A DNA stretch of 10,656 nucleotides, from NCBI GenBank assembly GCA_034716155.1, contig JAYEFR010000190.1, positions 1 through 10,656 of the forward strand, written 5' to 3'. Positions 1 to 7,979 of the stretch are shown piece by piece; positions within the stretch are counted from its first letter, which is position 1; each line of letters starts with the position of its first letter. This DNA is from JAGGYK01 sp034716155. Lineage in GTDB: Bacteria > Desulfobacterota > Desulfomonilia > UBA1062. The notes beneath the pieces are model-generated. The model made no database searches. It was given only the letters and a program-made list of their open reading frames with translations, and was not told where the DNA came from. The position numbers and the translations under genes were made by a program.

Positions 1-1725
1 AAATATAGAGAAGAGACAAAGGCACTACTTTATCAAAAGGTATGGGCAATATTATGGATAGGGATAATCCTTATCCCTTTATTTACTGTCCTGGACTATG
101 TAGTTGCAAGGGATTCCCTGGAGTTATTCTTTATCTATAGGATCTCCTGTGCAGGCCTCTTCTTAATCCTTCTGGGGATCTATCGATCCGAGATAGGACA
201 TAAATATCCATTTGCGATAGCTATTACCGCTTATATAATAGCCGGGTCCACCATATCCATGATGGTGGTTAACTTAGGTGGTTATGCCTCATTTTATTAT
301 GTTGGCATACTTATGGTGCTGGTCACCTTTTCTACATTTCTGCCGTTGAATGCACTACAGGGCACTATCTCCGGTATTCTATTATATCTTATATACGCCG
401 CACCTATTTTTCTACTTTGCGAGCCAACAAGTGCCAATATAAGGATGTTTTTCAATAACAGCTTCTTTTTTATATTCTTTATCCTCATCACTATTGCACA
501 GTGTCATTGGGAAACAAAAGCATGGGAAAGGGAGTTTAAACTCAGGACGGAGCTGGACAATCTGGCACAGAGACTCTCGTACCATGCACATAACTTAGAG
601 GAAGATGTAGACAAGAGGGCAAAGGCGCTACAGGAATCAGAGCTGCGCTACAGGGAGCTGTATGAGAATATCATAGATATAGTGATTCTTACAGATAGAC
701 AAGGCAACATACTCATGGCCAATCCCCGATTCTATGATACGATAGGCATACCAAAAGATACCAGCCTTGGCTTTACATTTATGAAATTCATCCATTCAGA
801 TGACGTAGATCTGGTAAAGGAGCAGCTCCTTGAGAGACTTATCCATCAAAAGGATGTGGAAAATATCCAATTCAGGATAATAAATAAGTACAATAAGATA
901 TTTGATGTTGAATGTAGTGCAAGATGCATCCAAAAAGATAGTAGCCTCATTGGTTATCAGATGGTTGTAAGAGATATAACAGAGCGCAAAAAGTTAGAAG
1001 ATGAACTTATAGAATCCTATAAGAAGGTCCACAGTGCAAGGACTGCAACCATACTCGGTCTGGCGAAACTGGCAGAATACAGGGATCAAGAAACAGGGGA
1101 CCACTTGGAAAGGATACGGGAATTTGCGAAGATCCTGGCCCAAGAACTCGCCAGGCAGCCGAAATACAAAGACCACATCACAGAAGAATATATAGAGGAC
1201 TTATACAATTCATCAATCCTCCATGATATAGGAAAGGTAGGTGTGCCTGACTCCATCCTATTAAAACCAGGAAAACTTACACGCGAAGAATTTGAGATCG
1301 TGAAGCGTCATTCCAGGATCGGTGGAGATGCCCTAAAGGCAGTTGAAACCCGGATCGAGGGGAAATCTTTCCTTTCATTGGGTAAAGAGATTGCATACTA
1401 CCATCATGAAAAATGGAACGGCACAGGATACCCTGAAGGTCTGAAAGGTGAAGAAATACCTCTATCAGCCAGGATTGTGGCATTAGCAGATGTATATGAT
1501 GCCCTCACATCTAAAAGGTGTTATAAAGAGGCGTTCTCTCATGAAAAGTCATATGAAATCATTTTAAATGATAAGGGCACACATTTTGATCCGGATATAG
1601 TAGATGCATTTGTAAGGCTGGAAAAAAAATTCAATGATATTCGCAAAGCAATACACAGTGAGACCCAAAAAATTTCAGTTCCCCAGCCTTCCATATTAAA
1701 AGCGATTGGTGATAACGCAAAATAG
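1..1725 (+). CDS. Membrane-anchored PAS / HD-GYP domain protein, 5' end outside window
   Basis: Probable cyclic-di-GMP phosphodiesterase (HD-GYP type) controlled by a membrane and PAS sensory module. The frame is open from base 1, so the ATG at 259 lies inside the gene and the true start is upstream; 574 codons are visible. Counting from the first visible codon, six hydrophobic segments occur near residues 14-36, 42-61, 70-92, 99-117, 123-140 and 152-168. A charged, coiled-coil-like linker follows, then a PAS domain (about 219-331) ending in the usual DIT-x-R-K, and an HD-GYP domain (about 339-546). The HD-GYP signature is complete: ETGDH, HDIGK (H408/D409), HHEKWNGTGYP (468-478) and the DVYDAL helix, so catalysis should be intact. 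Family knowledge gives c-di-GMP hydrolysis to pGpG or GMP; the sensed signal is unknown. It converges with the radical SAM gene, leaving a 38-base gap without an obvious terminator hairpin. Confidence 0.9.
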   Translation, partial: KYREETKALLYQKVWAILWIGIILIPLFTVLDYVVARDSLELFFIYRISCAGLFLILLGIYRSEIGHKYPFAIAITAYIIAGSTISMMVVNLGGYASFYYVGILMVLVTFSTFLPLNALQGTISGILLYLIYAAPIFLLCEPTSANIRMFFNNSFFFIFFILITIAQCHWETKAWEREFKLRTELDNLAQRLSYHAHNLEEDVDKRAKALQESELRYRELYENIIDIVILTDRQGNILMANPRFYDTIGIPKDTSLGFTFMKFIHSDDVDLVKEQLLERLIHQKDVENIQFRIINKYNKIFDVECSARCIQKDSSLIGYQMVVRDITERKKLEDELIESYKKVHSARTATILGLAKLAEYRDQETGDHLERIREFAKILAQELARQPKYKDHITEEYIEDLYNSSILHDIGKVGVPDSILLKPGKLTREEFEIVKRHSRIGGDALKAVETRIEGKSFLSLGKEIAYYHHEKWNGTGYPEGLKGEEIPLSARIVALADVYDALTSKRCYKEAFSHEKSYEIILNDKGTHFDPDIVDAFVRLEKKFNDIRKAIHSETQKISVPQPSILKAIGDNAK

Positions 1726-1763
1726 TTGCCTCAAGCGCTTCCCATGGCCTAACCCTGAGTTTC

Positions 1764-3329
1764 TCATCCCTTAGATCCTCTACTGGCCTGACTCCTTATA
1801 TCAGGGTGTATGTAAAAAGACCATGGTAACACTTCGTCTTTTGGACGCCTCCTTAATACATAGTAATCAGGGTTCTTAGGCCAAGCAATTAAAATGCCTT
1901 TCCATTCATTTGTTTCATGTTTTGCCAACTCTATAATCAGATTCAATACCATCCTATCTCCTCTGGCAAGAATGGCCTGCAGGTGAGCCCACTTAGGACC
2001 TTCAAAACCGACAGAAATATTGGTCATATTCTTCAATCCTCTGACAATACGCCTTATACGATCCTTTGCCTGACTAAGATCTAGCATGGGGAGTCTTTCA
2101 TATGGGGTATGGGGTTTGGTTACCATAGTGTTTATGTTCACAGATACATGACCTAATCTTCTATTGCCTCTTGAAATCTTTATAAAGGTTTGCCTGATAC
2201 GTTTTATCAAGTCTATCGTGTCATCTATATGAGCTAGATCCTCATTGGGTAGTCCTATAATAAAGTATAATTTTATATCCCTTATCCCAGATGATATCAA
2301 GGTATGTATATCATCAAGTATTGTATCATTTCCTATACGCTTTCCTATGGAATACCTCAGTTCCTGTGAACCAGTCTCAGGTGCCAATGTAACACCTTTT
2401 ACCCGGGATAGCTTCAACAGTTCAACCAAGTCATCTGTTATCATTCCTGGCCTTAAGGAGGGAGGGGCTATCTTTGCATTCAGTTCCATAATTGCATTAT
2501 ATAGTAGTGACACATCCGGATGGTCATTAATGGCAGTACTCACTAACCCCACCTTTAGGCCTGATCCTACAGATTGCTCTAATAATGGCTTAAGTCTTTT
2601 TATATCCATGGGTCTGAATGGCCGGTAGATCTGCCTGGCACTGCAGAACTTACACCCCCAGGGGCAGCCCCTTGCAATCTCTACAAGAAACATATCCCCA
2701 AACACAGTATCCCTTGTGATTATATGAGTATGCGCAGGTATAGCTATAGGCTCTACCACAGACATTACAGGCGTAGGCCCCTTAAATCCTGTAATAACAC
2801 CATTTACTACAACAGGATATGTCCTGGATGGAATATATATTCCATCCTTGCCTTCAAGTATATCTAAAACCTTTTCATAGGTGTCCCCGGTGGTAAATGC
2901 CTGATAGAGCACATCTGCTACATTCTCTCCGTCACCTAGAAAACATATATCCAGTGCTTCGGATACTGGCTCAGGATTAAGGGTAAGCATGGCTCCACCT
3001 GCAATAATAAAGGGTTTGCCTTCCCTTGATGTAGCTCTAATGGGAATCCTGTTTTTTAATAGTATCTTTATCATATTAATCAAATCAAGTTCATAGGAGA
3101 TACTAAAGGCAATTATATGAAAGTCAGACAAAGCCCGTGATGACTCAACAGACCTTGGTGTATCCATAAAAAAACGCTCACAGACAATCCCAGGGTGTTC
3201 ATTTAACACCCTATATATTGTGTGAACCCCCAGATTAGACATACCAATCCAGTAGGTATTAGGGTAGACCAGTGCGATATTTAATTTGCCGCCAGGATCT
3301 TTACGTATGATGCCTTTCTCATTGGACAT
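1764..3329 (-). CDS. Radical SAM protein with B12-binding-like N-terminal domain, function unknown
   Basis: A 521-residue radical SAM enzyme, last gene of the lpxC operon. The SAM/[4Fe-4S] motif is CPWGCKFC (C222, C226, C229), within the stretch IARGCPWGCKFCSA. The N-terminal ~200 residues (ALVYPNTYWIGMSNLG, IIAFSISYE, GGAMLTLNPEP, FLGDGE) resemble the Rossmann-like domain of 'B12-binding radical SAM' proteins. The cobalamin-ligand motif D-x-H-x-x-G is not convincingly present; D69-F-H71-I-I-A lies on a strand and looks coincidental. LAPETGS (about 315-321) and LYFIIGLPNE (354-363) are typical of the radical SAM barrel. I chose the ATG at 3329, which overlaps the end of the regulator gene by 11 bases. 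An in-frame start at 3377 would add 16 residues that lie wholly inside that gene and do not look like the family. Substrate unknown; tRNA or ribosomal methylthiolation (MiaB/RimO) is unlikely because the UPF0004 and TRAM layout is missing. Confidence 0.85.
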   Translation of the reverse strand: MSNEKGIIRKDPGGKLNIALVYPNTYWIGMSNLGVHTIYRVLNEHPGIVCERFFMDTPRSVESSRALSDFHIIAFSISYELDLINMIKILLKNRIPIRATSREGKPFIIAGGAMLTLNPEPVSEALDICFLGDGENVADVLYQAFTTGDTYEKVLDILEGKDGIYIPSRTYPVVVNGVITGFKGPTPVMSVVEPIAIPAHTHIITRDTVFGDMFLVEIARGCPWGCKFCSARQIYRPFRPMDIKRLKPLLEQSVGSGLKVGLVSTAINDHPDVSLLYNAIMELNAKIAPPSLRPGMITDDLVELLKLSRVKGVTLAPETGSQELRYSIGKRIGNDTILDDIHTLISSGIRDIKLYFIIGLPNEDLAHIDDTIDLIKRIRQTFIKISRGNRRLGHVSVNINTMVTKPHTPYERLPMLDLSQAKDRIRRIVRGLKNMTNISVGFEGPKWAHLQAILARGDRMVLNLIIELAKHETNEWKGILIAWPKNPDYYVLRRRPKDEVLPWSFYIHPDIRSQASRGSKG

Positions 3330-4674
3330 CGATTCCCAGGCCCTTGATTTTTCTATGCAGATTGCTCCTTTCCACACCTATCAACTCTGCTGTCTTTGAT
3401 ATATTATATCCTGTTTCGGCAAGCTTTCTGATAATAAATTTCTTCTCAAATTCCGCCCTTGCATCTCTTAGTAGGAGCATGCCGAAAATTTCATCTTTCT
3501 CTGAGAAGATCCTCGAACCAAGGGGGGAAATATCATCGGCTGTTATATTATCACCTGGAGTCATTATTACAAGCCTCTCAACAATATTCTTTAATTCTCT
3601 CACGTTGCCTGGCCAATTATGTTGGATGAGCTTTTTTATAGCGCCCTCTGTGATAGTCTTTTTCTTGCCATTATTAAGCGGGGCAAAAAACTCTAGAAAA
3701 TGATCAGCCAACCCTGGAATATCTTCCTTACGCTGCCTCAAAGGAGGTACCGTAATAGGTATTACATTTAATCTATAATATAGATCTTGTCTGAACCTGC
3801 CTTCCTGTATTTCTCTCTCCAGATCTTTATTTGTGGCTGTTACAACCCTTACATCCACTTCAATAGTCCGTGATCCTCCTACCCTCTCAAATCTCTGCTC
3901 CTGAAGGATCCTTAAGATTTTTGCTTGTGTTGACAGACTCATATCGCCTATCTCATCTAAAAATATGGTTCCTCTATCTGCAAGATCAAACTTTCCACGC
4001 CTTCTCTCCGTAGCACCGGTAAACGCCCCCTTTTCATGCCCGAACAATTCACTCTCAATGAGTTCTTCCGGTATAGCTGCGCAGTTCACCTCTACAAAAG
4101 CATTTTTAGTCCTCTTACTTGCATTATGTAACATACGTGCTGCAAGCTCTTTTCCCGTACCATTTTCTCCAAGGATAAGCACCCATGCATCAGAAGGCGC
4201 AACCATCTTAATCTCTTGTTTGAGTTTTTTTATTGCGGGAGAGCTCCCTATAATATTACTATCTTTCCCTGCTGATCCCCTTAGAAAGGCATTTTCTTCT
4301 TCTAGTGCCTTCATATAGATAGCATTATTTATACTGACTATGAGCTTATTCAGGTCTACCGGCTTTTCAACAAAATCCATGGCCCCTGATTTTATAGCCC
4401 TTACAGCGGTCTCAATGCTGCCGTGGCCTGTCATTATAATCACAGGCAATCCCGGATCATCCCTCTTTATATCCTTTAGGACATCTAACCCGTCTCTTCC
4501 CGGTAGCCATACATCCAGAAGGATAATATCCACCTCCTCTTTGCCTGCTAATATCTTTAAGGCCTCTTCGCCGGTGGCAGCGAGTATTGTATTAAACCCC
4601 TCATCCTCAAGGACTCCCTGTAAGGAGGACCTTATACTTTCCTCATCATCTACTATTAATACACAATCTTTCAT
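3319..4674 (-). CDS. ntrX: Sigma54-dependent response regulator, NtrX/NtrC-like
   Basis: A 451-residue enhancer-binding transcription activator that should be phosphorylated by the adjacent kinase and drive sigma54 promoters. The receiver domain (1-120) has the acidic pair D9/D10, phosphoacceptor D54, T82 and K104. The AAA+ domain (about 143-370) has Walker A GENGTGKE (169-176), an intact sigma54-contact loop GAFTGA (216-221), Walker B FLDE (238-241), arginine-finger residues in FRQDLYYR (294-301) and sensor II in GNVRELKN. A Fis-type helix-turn-helix ends the protein (ISKTAELIG...RSNLHRKI, about 425-443). Every key residue expected for sigma54 activation is present. The ATG is 3 bases after the kinase stop codon, so the two are probably co-translated. 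Naming as NtrX rests on pairing with a NtrY-like kinase; AtoC/ZraR-type naming would be equally valid from this protein alone. The target promoters are not identifiable here. Confidence 0.93.
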   Translation of the reverse strand: MKDCVLIVDDEESIRSSLQGVLEDEGFNTILAATGEEALKILAGKEEVDIILLDVWLPGRDGLDVLKDIKRDDPGLPVIIMTGHGSIETAVRAIKSGAMDFVEKPVDLNKLIVSINNAIYMKALEEENAFLRGSAGKDSNIIGSSPAIKKLKQEIKMVAPSDAWVLILGENGTGKELAARMLHNASKRTKNAFVEVNCAAIPEELIESELFGHEKGAFTGATERRRGKFDLADRGTIFLDEIGDMSLSTQAKILRILQEQRFERVGGSRTIEVDVRVVTATNKDLEREIQEGRFRQDLYYRLNVIPITVPPLRQRKEDIPGLADHFLEFFAPLNNGKKKTITEGAIKKLIQHNWPGNVRELKNIVERLVIMTPGDNITADDISPLGSRIFSEKDEIFGMLLLRDARAEFEKKFIIRKLAETGYNISKTAELIGVERSNLHRKIKGLGIDVQ

Positions 4675-4677
4675 AAA

Positions 4678-6861
4678 CTATGCCTTTACTGGGAGTTCTA
4701 TGCTGAATACAGTGCCGGTTGGTGTATTATCTCTTACTCGTATAAACCCGTTATGGTCAGCTATAATCCTATTTACTATAACCAGTCCCAGTCCTGTACC
4801 TCCTTTCTTAGTAGAGAAGTATGGTTCAAATAATCTTTCTTTTGCTTTCTTAGGGATGCCCACCCCTGTATCTCTTATCTCCAAGGTGGCAATATAAACA
4901 GCTTTGTCATATGATGTCTTTATTATTACCTTTTTTGTGGGGTTACTATTTTCTCTTACAGCTGCAGTGGCATTCTCTAATAGATTTGCTATAGCTCTAC
5001 TCATTTGAGGCCTATCTATTTCCACAGGGGGAAGAGCTTCATCTGTTGATATGACATAGTCTATACCAGGATGCGCCTGTTTGTATAATGCAACAGTATC
5101 AGTTACCACACTATTTAAATCATCCGGTACTGGTATGGAACTTGGCATCTTTGCAAAGGCGGAAAACTCATCTACAAGATGTTTCATTTCATCTACCTGA
5201 CCTATAATAACCCTGGTACATTCATCAAAAACCACCCCATCATCACCCACCTTTCCCATATACCTGCGCCTGAGTCTCTGGGCTGACAATTGTATGGGGG
5301 TAAGGGGATTCTTTACCTCATGGGCAATCCTTCTTGCTACCTCCCGCCATGCTGCCATCCTCTGCATCTTTTGTAATTGCGTGAGATCATCAAATACCAC
5401 TACCATCCCCATATACTCGTTATTATCATCATATAATAAGGATGCATGGACCATTAATATCAATCTGTTCTCTCCTATAGTGAGGGCAATCTGCCTTTCA
5501 ACGGCAGTACCTTTAGATCGCTTCAAATTTTCTACAAGATCTTTTATTATAGGGATATGTTCTTCTTTTAGTACCTCCATAAAGGGCTTGTTTAGGACCT
5601 TATGGGTATGTATAGATAACATCTTCTGCGCAGCCGGGTTGATCATAGATATCTTATCTCTGCTATTAATAGAGATAACCCCTGCTGATATGTTATTAAC
5701 AACGGTCTGTATGTAATGACTCCTATATGCCAACTCATTGTACGCCATCTCTAGGTTTGTCCTTGATTCTGTGAGATCCCTCACCATGGCATTGAAGTCC
5801 TGAACCAATATACCCAGTTCATCATTTGCCTTAGATTCTATGGTAAATCCAAGATCTCCCCTTGAGATTCTCTGAGTCCCTTCCACCAACCTTTCTATAG
5901 GCGTAGTAAGGCCTTTTGAAAGGTTTAGTCCAAACCAGATGGCAGAAAATATTATTAATAGGGTTATTGATGTAAGGGTAATCATATAGCCGGTCTTTAT
6001 AGGACCTTTTAGCCTGCGAGCCTGCATATAGTCTGTAAATGATCCCTTTATAACAAATAGCCTCTCGGACAGACTCTCAGGGATATAATAATTTACCACC
6101 AGAACCCCTACTATATCCTTAGGGTTATATGAAGATCTTATAGGGACAATGCCCTCTATAATATCTGCCTTGCCTGTCCTTACAACAATAGGTATGGCTT
6201 TGCCTTCCATTGCCCTATGGACTATACCGGATTTCGGGCTGGGCAAACTTGTTATCCCCATCTCAGGGGCCAAGAGCTTGACTAATTCTTCTCCTTGAGC
6301 AGAAAAGATCTCCACAGCAGACAAACGGAACAAGGCCATCTTTTCATCCAGGAGTGCATGTAATATCTCTAAGTTATCCTCCTTTAAAAGTCTTCTTTCT
6401 GTAATCTCCTTTGAGATAGATGTAGCATAGTGAATGGCATCATCTGATGCCTCTTTATAGTATACATTTGCCACATCCATAGAGTCCTCTATAGACTGCT
6501 CTACCTCTTTTGAAAGCCAGCTTTCCATACTGCGATTCAAAAAAATGATACTTGTGACGAACAACACCATTGTGGGTATTATGGTTAGCGTTACAAAGGC
6601 GGCTACTAATTTAGTCCTGAGCTTTGCCCCTAGGATTCCTTTTTTGCGTTCCAGCAAAAGTCTTACAATATTTCGAATTACCAAAAATATAACCAGGATC
6701 AGTAAAACCACATTAAGGTTAATAAGGGCAAATACAAGAATACTATTGGATGGAAGCATGCCTACATCTATATTCCCTATATTTGTCTCTGCTATAGTAA
6801 GGAGAATTATCACACCAATGAGGATAAATACTATCAACATCTCTCTATTTCTTTTGGACAT
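4678..6861 (-). CDS. ntrY: NtrY-like membrane sensor histidine kinase
   Basis: A 727-residue sensor kinase, partner of the downstream regulator. Four membrane segments are visible (about 9-24, 40-63, 84-107, 291-312); a region of ~180 residues between the third and fourth (108-290) is probably periplasmic and may be the ligand sensor. HAMP (about 313-365), PAS (about 380-495), the dimerisation/phosphoacceptor helix and the ATPase domain follow. The H-box IAHEVKNPLTPIQLSAQRL (H514) is the hallmark of NtrY kinases. N-box NLLENA (626-631), G1 DTGVGIP (664-670) and G2 GGTGLGL (687-693) are intact. Length and domain order match NtrY. The start is the ATG at 6861, 10 bases after the lpxC stop; an AAGGG that overlaps that stop codon sits 7 bases ahead of it. 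The signal sensed is unknown. NtrY is known in nitrogen and redox control in alphaproteobacteria, which should not be carried over to this organism without data. Confidence 0.93.
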   Translation of the reverse strand: MSKRNREMLIVFILIGVIILLTIAETNIGNIDVGMLPSNSILVFALINLNVVLLILVIFLVIRNIVRLLLERKKGILGAKLRTKLVAAFVTLTIIPTMVLFVTSIIFLNRSMESWLSKEVEQSIEDSMDVANVYYKEASDDAIHYATSISKEITERRLLKEDNLEILHALLDEKMALFRLSAVEIFSAQGEELVKLLAPEMGITSLPSPKSGIVHRAMEGKAIPIVVRTGKADIIEGIVPIRSSYNPKDIVGVLVVNYYIPESLSERLFVIKGSFTDYMQARRLKGPIKTGYMITLTSITLLIIFSAIWFGLNLSKGLTTPIERLVEGTQRISRGDLGFTIESKANDELGILVQDFNAMVRDLTESRTNLEMAYNELAYRSHYIQTVVNNISAGVISINSRDKISMINPAAQKMLSIHTHKVLNKPFMEVLKEEHIPIIKDLVENLKRSKGTAVERQIALTIGENRLILMVHASLLYDDNNEYMGMVVVFDDLTQLQKMQRMAAWREVARRIAHEVKNPLTPIQLSAQRLRRRYMGKVGDDGVVFDECTRVIIGQVDEMKHLVDEFSAFAKMPSSIPVPDDLNSVVTDTVALYKQAHPGIDYVISTDEALPPVEIDRPQMSRAIANLLENATAAVRENSNPTKKVIIKTSYDKAVYIATLEIRDTGVGIPKKAKERLFEPYFSTKKGGTGLGLVIVNRIIADHNGFIRVRDNTPTGTVFSIELPVKA

Positions 6862-6871
6862 ACCTTTACCC

Positions 6872-7693
6872 TTATTGTTCCTGTATTCTACAGTAAATCT
6901 CTCTAATCTTCGATATAAGTTCTATATGCAATCTATGATTGGCCCTTGCTGCCTTTATTTCCCCCTTTATAGGAGAACCTAAAAGCCATAGATCTCCCAG
7001 GATGTCCAGCACCTTGTGTCGTACAAATTCATCTTTGAAACGAAGACCTTCCGGATTGATTATATTCTCCCTGTCTACCAGAACTGCATTATGAAGCCCG
7101 CCACCCAAAGCAAGACCCATCTTTGCCATCTGCTCTATATCACACAACCTCCCAAATGTCCTTGCAGGCGCAATCTCATCTACATAATTATTGCCTTTAA
7201 ACATATACTCCTGCCTCCCGATTGCGGGATCTTCAAACTCAATCCTGTAACTAAGGCTAAACGCACCCGGGTATACTTCCACCCTGGAATTATTATCCCC
7301 TACAACTATTGGAGACTTTATCTCTATAGGAAAGATGTCCTGATCAAGCTCTTTAATCCCTGCCTTATCAAGCTGTCTCACAAAAGGCAGAGCCGATCCG
7401 TCCATTGAGGGGAGTTCTTCTCCTTTAATCTCTATTTCACACTCCGTAATGCCAAGCCCATATAGGGCAGACATAAGGTGCTCAACCGTGGATATACATA
7501 CATCGCCCTTACCAATGGTTGTATTTAATCTGGTATCAACCACATTCTCCGGCCTTGCGGGAATCTTTGTACCATCCCGAACGAATACAATCCCACCGGC
7601 TGAAGATGGTCTGATATTTAACCCTACATGTTCCCCCTTATGTAATCCCACCCCTTCGATATATAAAGGCCTTAAAATGGTCTTCCGTTTCAT
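6872..7693 (-). CDS. lpxC: UDP-3-O-acyl-N-acetylglucosamine deacetylase LpxC
   Basis: Zinc-dependent cytoplasmic enzyme that deacetylates UDP-3-O-acyl-GlcNAc, the committed step of lipid A synthesis; its presence shows a Gram-negative outer membrane with LPS. With the ATG at 7693 the protein has 273 residues, somewhat shorter than the ~305 of E. coli. Zinc ligands are H72 (in STVEHLMSA, next to the catalytic E71), H226 and D230 (in VRHKVLDILGD); the general acid/base histidine is H253 (ANHRLH). The DGSALPF and ARTFG motifs are also family hallmarks. I prefer the ATG at 7693 over the GTG at 7702, because the GTG is part of the AAGAAGGTG ribosome binding site placed 6 bases before the ATG. It is first in the operon with the ntrY/ntrX-like pair and the radical SAM gene, and divergent from pgeF. 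Confidence 0.96.
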   Translation of the reverse strand: MKRKTILRPLYIEGVGLHKGEHVGLNIRPSSAGGIVFVRDGTKIPARPENVVDTRLNTTIGKGDVCISTVEHLMSALYGLGITECEIEIKGEELPSMDGSALPFVRQLDKAGIKELDQDIFPIEIKSPIVVGDNNSRVEVYPGAFSLSYRIEFEDPAIGRQEYMFKGNNYVDEIAPARTFGRLCDIEQMAKMGLALGGGLHNAVLVDRENIINPEGLRFKDEFVRHKVLDILGDLWLLGSPIKGEIKAARANHRLHIELISKIREIYCRIQEQ

Positions 7694-7699
7694 ACACAA

Positions 7700-7708
7700 C
7701 ACCTTCTT
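7700..7708 (-). promoter_or_regulatory. Ribosome binding site that decides the lpxC start
   Basis: On the minus strand the sequence reads AAGAAGGTG, then TTGTGT, then ATG (7693-7691). This Shine-Dalgarno sequence is well spaced for the ATG but includes the alternative GTG codon (7702-7700), which therefore cannot use it. Confidence 0.75.
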
Positions 7709-7793
7709 ATTCCAACTAATATACTACTTTATTATCCTAAGCTCCAGCCGATTCTCTTGTATACGATGATCATATGTTAGTAGTTTTTTTGCT

Positions 7794-7807
7794 CGTTGTC
7801 CGTTGTA
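7794..7807. repeat. Tandem heptamer doublet CGTTGTC/CGTTGTA
   Basis: CGTTGTC (7794-7800) is followed directly by CGTTGTA (7801-7807), two 7-base units differing at the last base. The period matches the array at 7844-7871 in the same gap. Confidence 0.5.
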
Positions 7808-7821
7808 AAACCTCCGGACAA
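7796..7821. repeat. Inverted repeat TTGTCCG / CGGACAA
   Basis: A perfect 7-base inverted repeat: TTGTCCG at 7796-7802 and CGGACAA at 7815-7821, separated by 12 bases. No T-run follows on the right, and on the minus strand the left arm is not followed by a U-tract, so it does not look like an intrinsic terminator. It could be a protein-binding site for control of lpxC; that is inference. Confidence 0.45.
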
Positions 7822-7843
7822 GGATGATCACCTTCCAATATAC

Positions 7844-7871
7844 CACTGACGACTGACCACGTACCACTGAC
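7844..7871. repeat. Degenerate heptamer array (CACTGAC type)
   Basis: Four adjacent 7-base units can be read: CACTGAC (7844-7850), GACTGAC (7851-7857), CACGTAC (7858-7864), CACTGAC (7865-7871), then AACT. Put another way, TACCACTGAC occurs at 7841-7850 and 7862-7871, exactly 21 bases (three units) apart. It lies outside genes and has no coding explanation. Confidence 0.6.
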
Positions 7872-7934
7872 AACTATTTTTATATAAAGCTATTCCCCTC
7901 CGGCTTTAGGATATACCTACCCTATTATGTTATT

Positions 7935-7950
7935 AGGGGCTTTTGCCTCT
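7935..7950. other. Small hairpin AGGGGC-TTTT-GCCTCT
   Basis: A 6-base-pair stem (one G-T wobble) closes a TTTT tetraloop: AGGGGC (7935-7940) and GCCTCT (7945-7950). There is no following T-run, so it is not a standard terminator. It ends exactly where the candidate pgeF -35 hexamer begins. Confidence 0.3.
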
Positions 7951-7979
7951 TGTAACACGTAGCTACATTGAGGTATATT
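7950..7979 (+). promoter_or_regulatory. Candidate sigma70-type promoter for pgeF-coaE
   Basis: TTGTAA (7950-7955, 4 of 6 to TTGACA), an 18-base spacer, and TATATT (7974-7979, 5 of 6 to TATAAT). Transcription would begin near 7986, giving a leader of about 45 bases before the pgeF start. The -35 match is modest. Confidence 0.33.

Noticed and set aside
1726..1763. Possible bidirectional terminator between the two convergent genes.
   Set aside because: Only short palindromes (AAGCGCTT, CCATGG) are present, with no stem-loop followed by a T-run.
2245..2628. Plus-strand reading frame of 127 codons.
   Set aside because: It lies entirely opposite the radical SAM gene, which has clear conserved motifs; the product is compositionally odd and has no recognisable domain.
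3330..3377. Longer start for the radical SAM gene, at 3377.
   Set aside because: The added 16 residues lie wholly inside the regulator's C-terminal helix-turn-helix coding region and do not resemble the family's N-terminus.
4340..4897. Plus-strand reading frame of 185 codons.
   Set aside because: Antisense to the receiver domain of the regulator and the ATPase end of the kinase, both strongly supported; serine-rich shadow with no motif.
7016..7408. Plus-strand reading frame of 130 codons.
   Set aside because: Antisense to the conserved core of lpxC.
7700..7702. GTG as an alternative lpxC start.
   Set aside because: It is part of the Shine-Dalgarno sequence for the ATG at 7693 and has no ribosome binding site of its own at a proper distance.
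7920..7945. Inverted repeat CCCTA...TAGGG followed by a TTTT, considered as a terminator or riboswitch fragment.
   Set aside because: The stem is short and interrupted, the T-run is only four bases and is better explained as the loop of the adjacent 7935-7950 hairpin; no known riboswitch core is recognisable.
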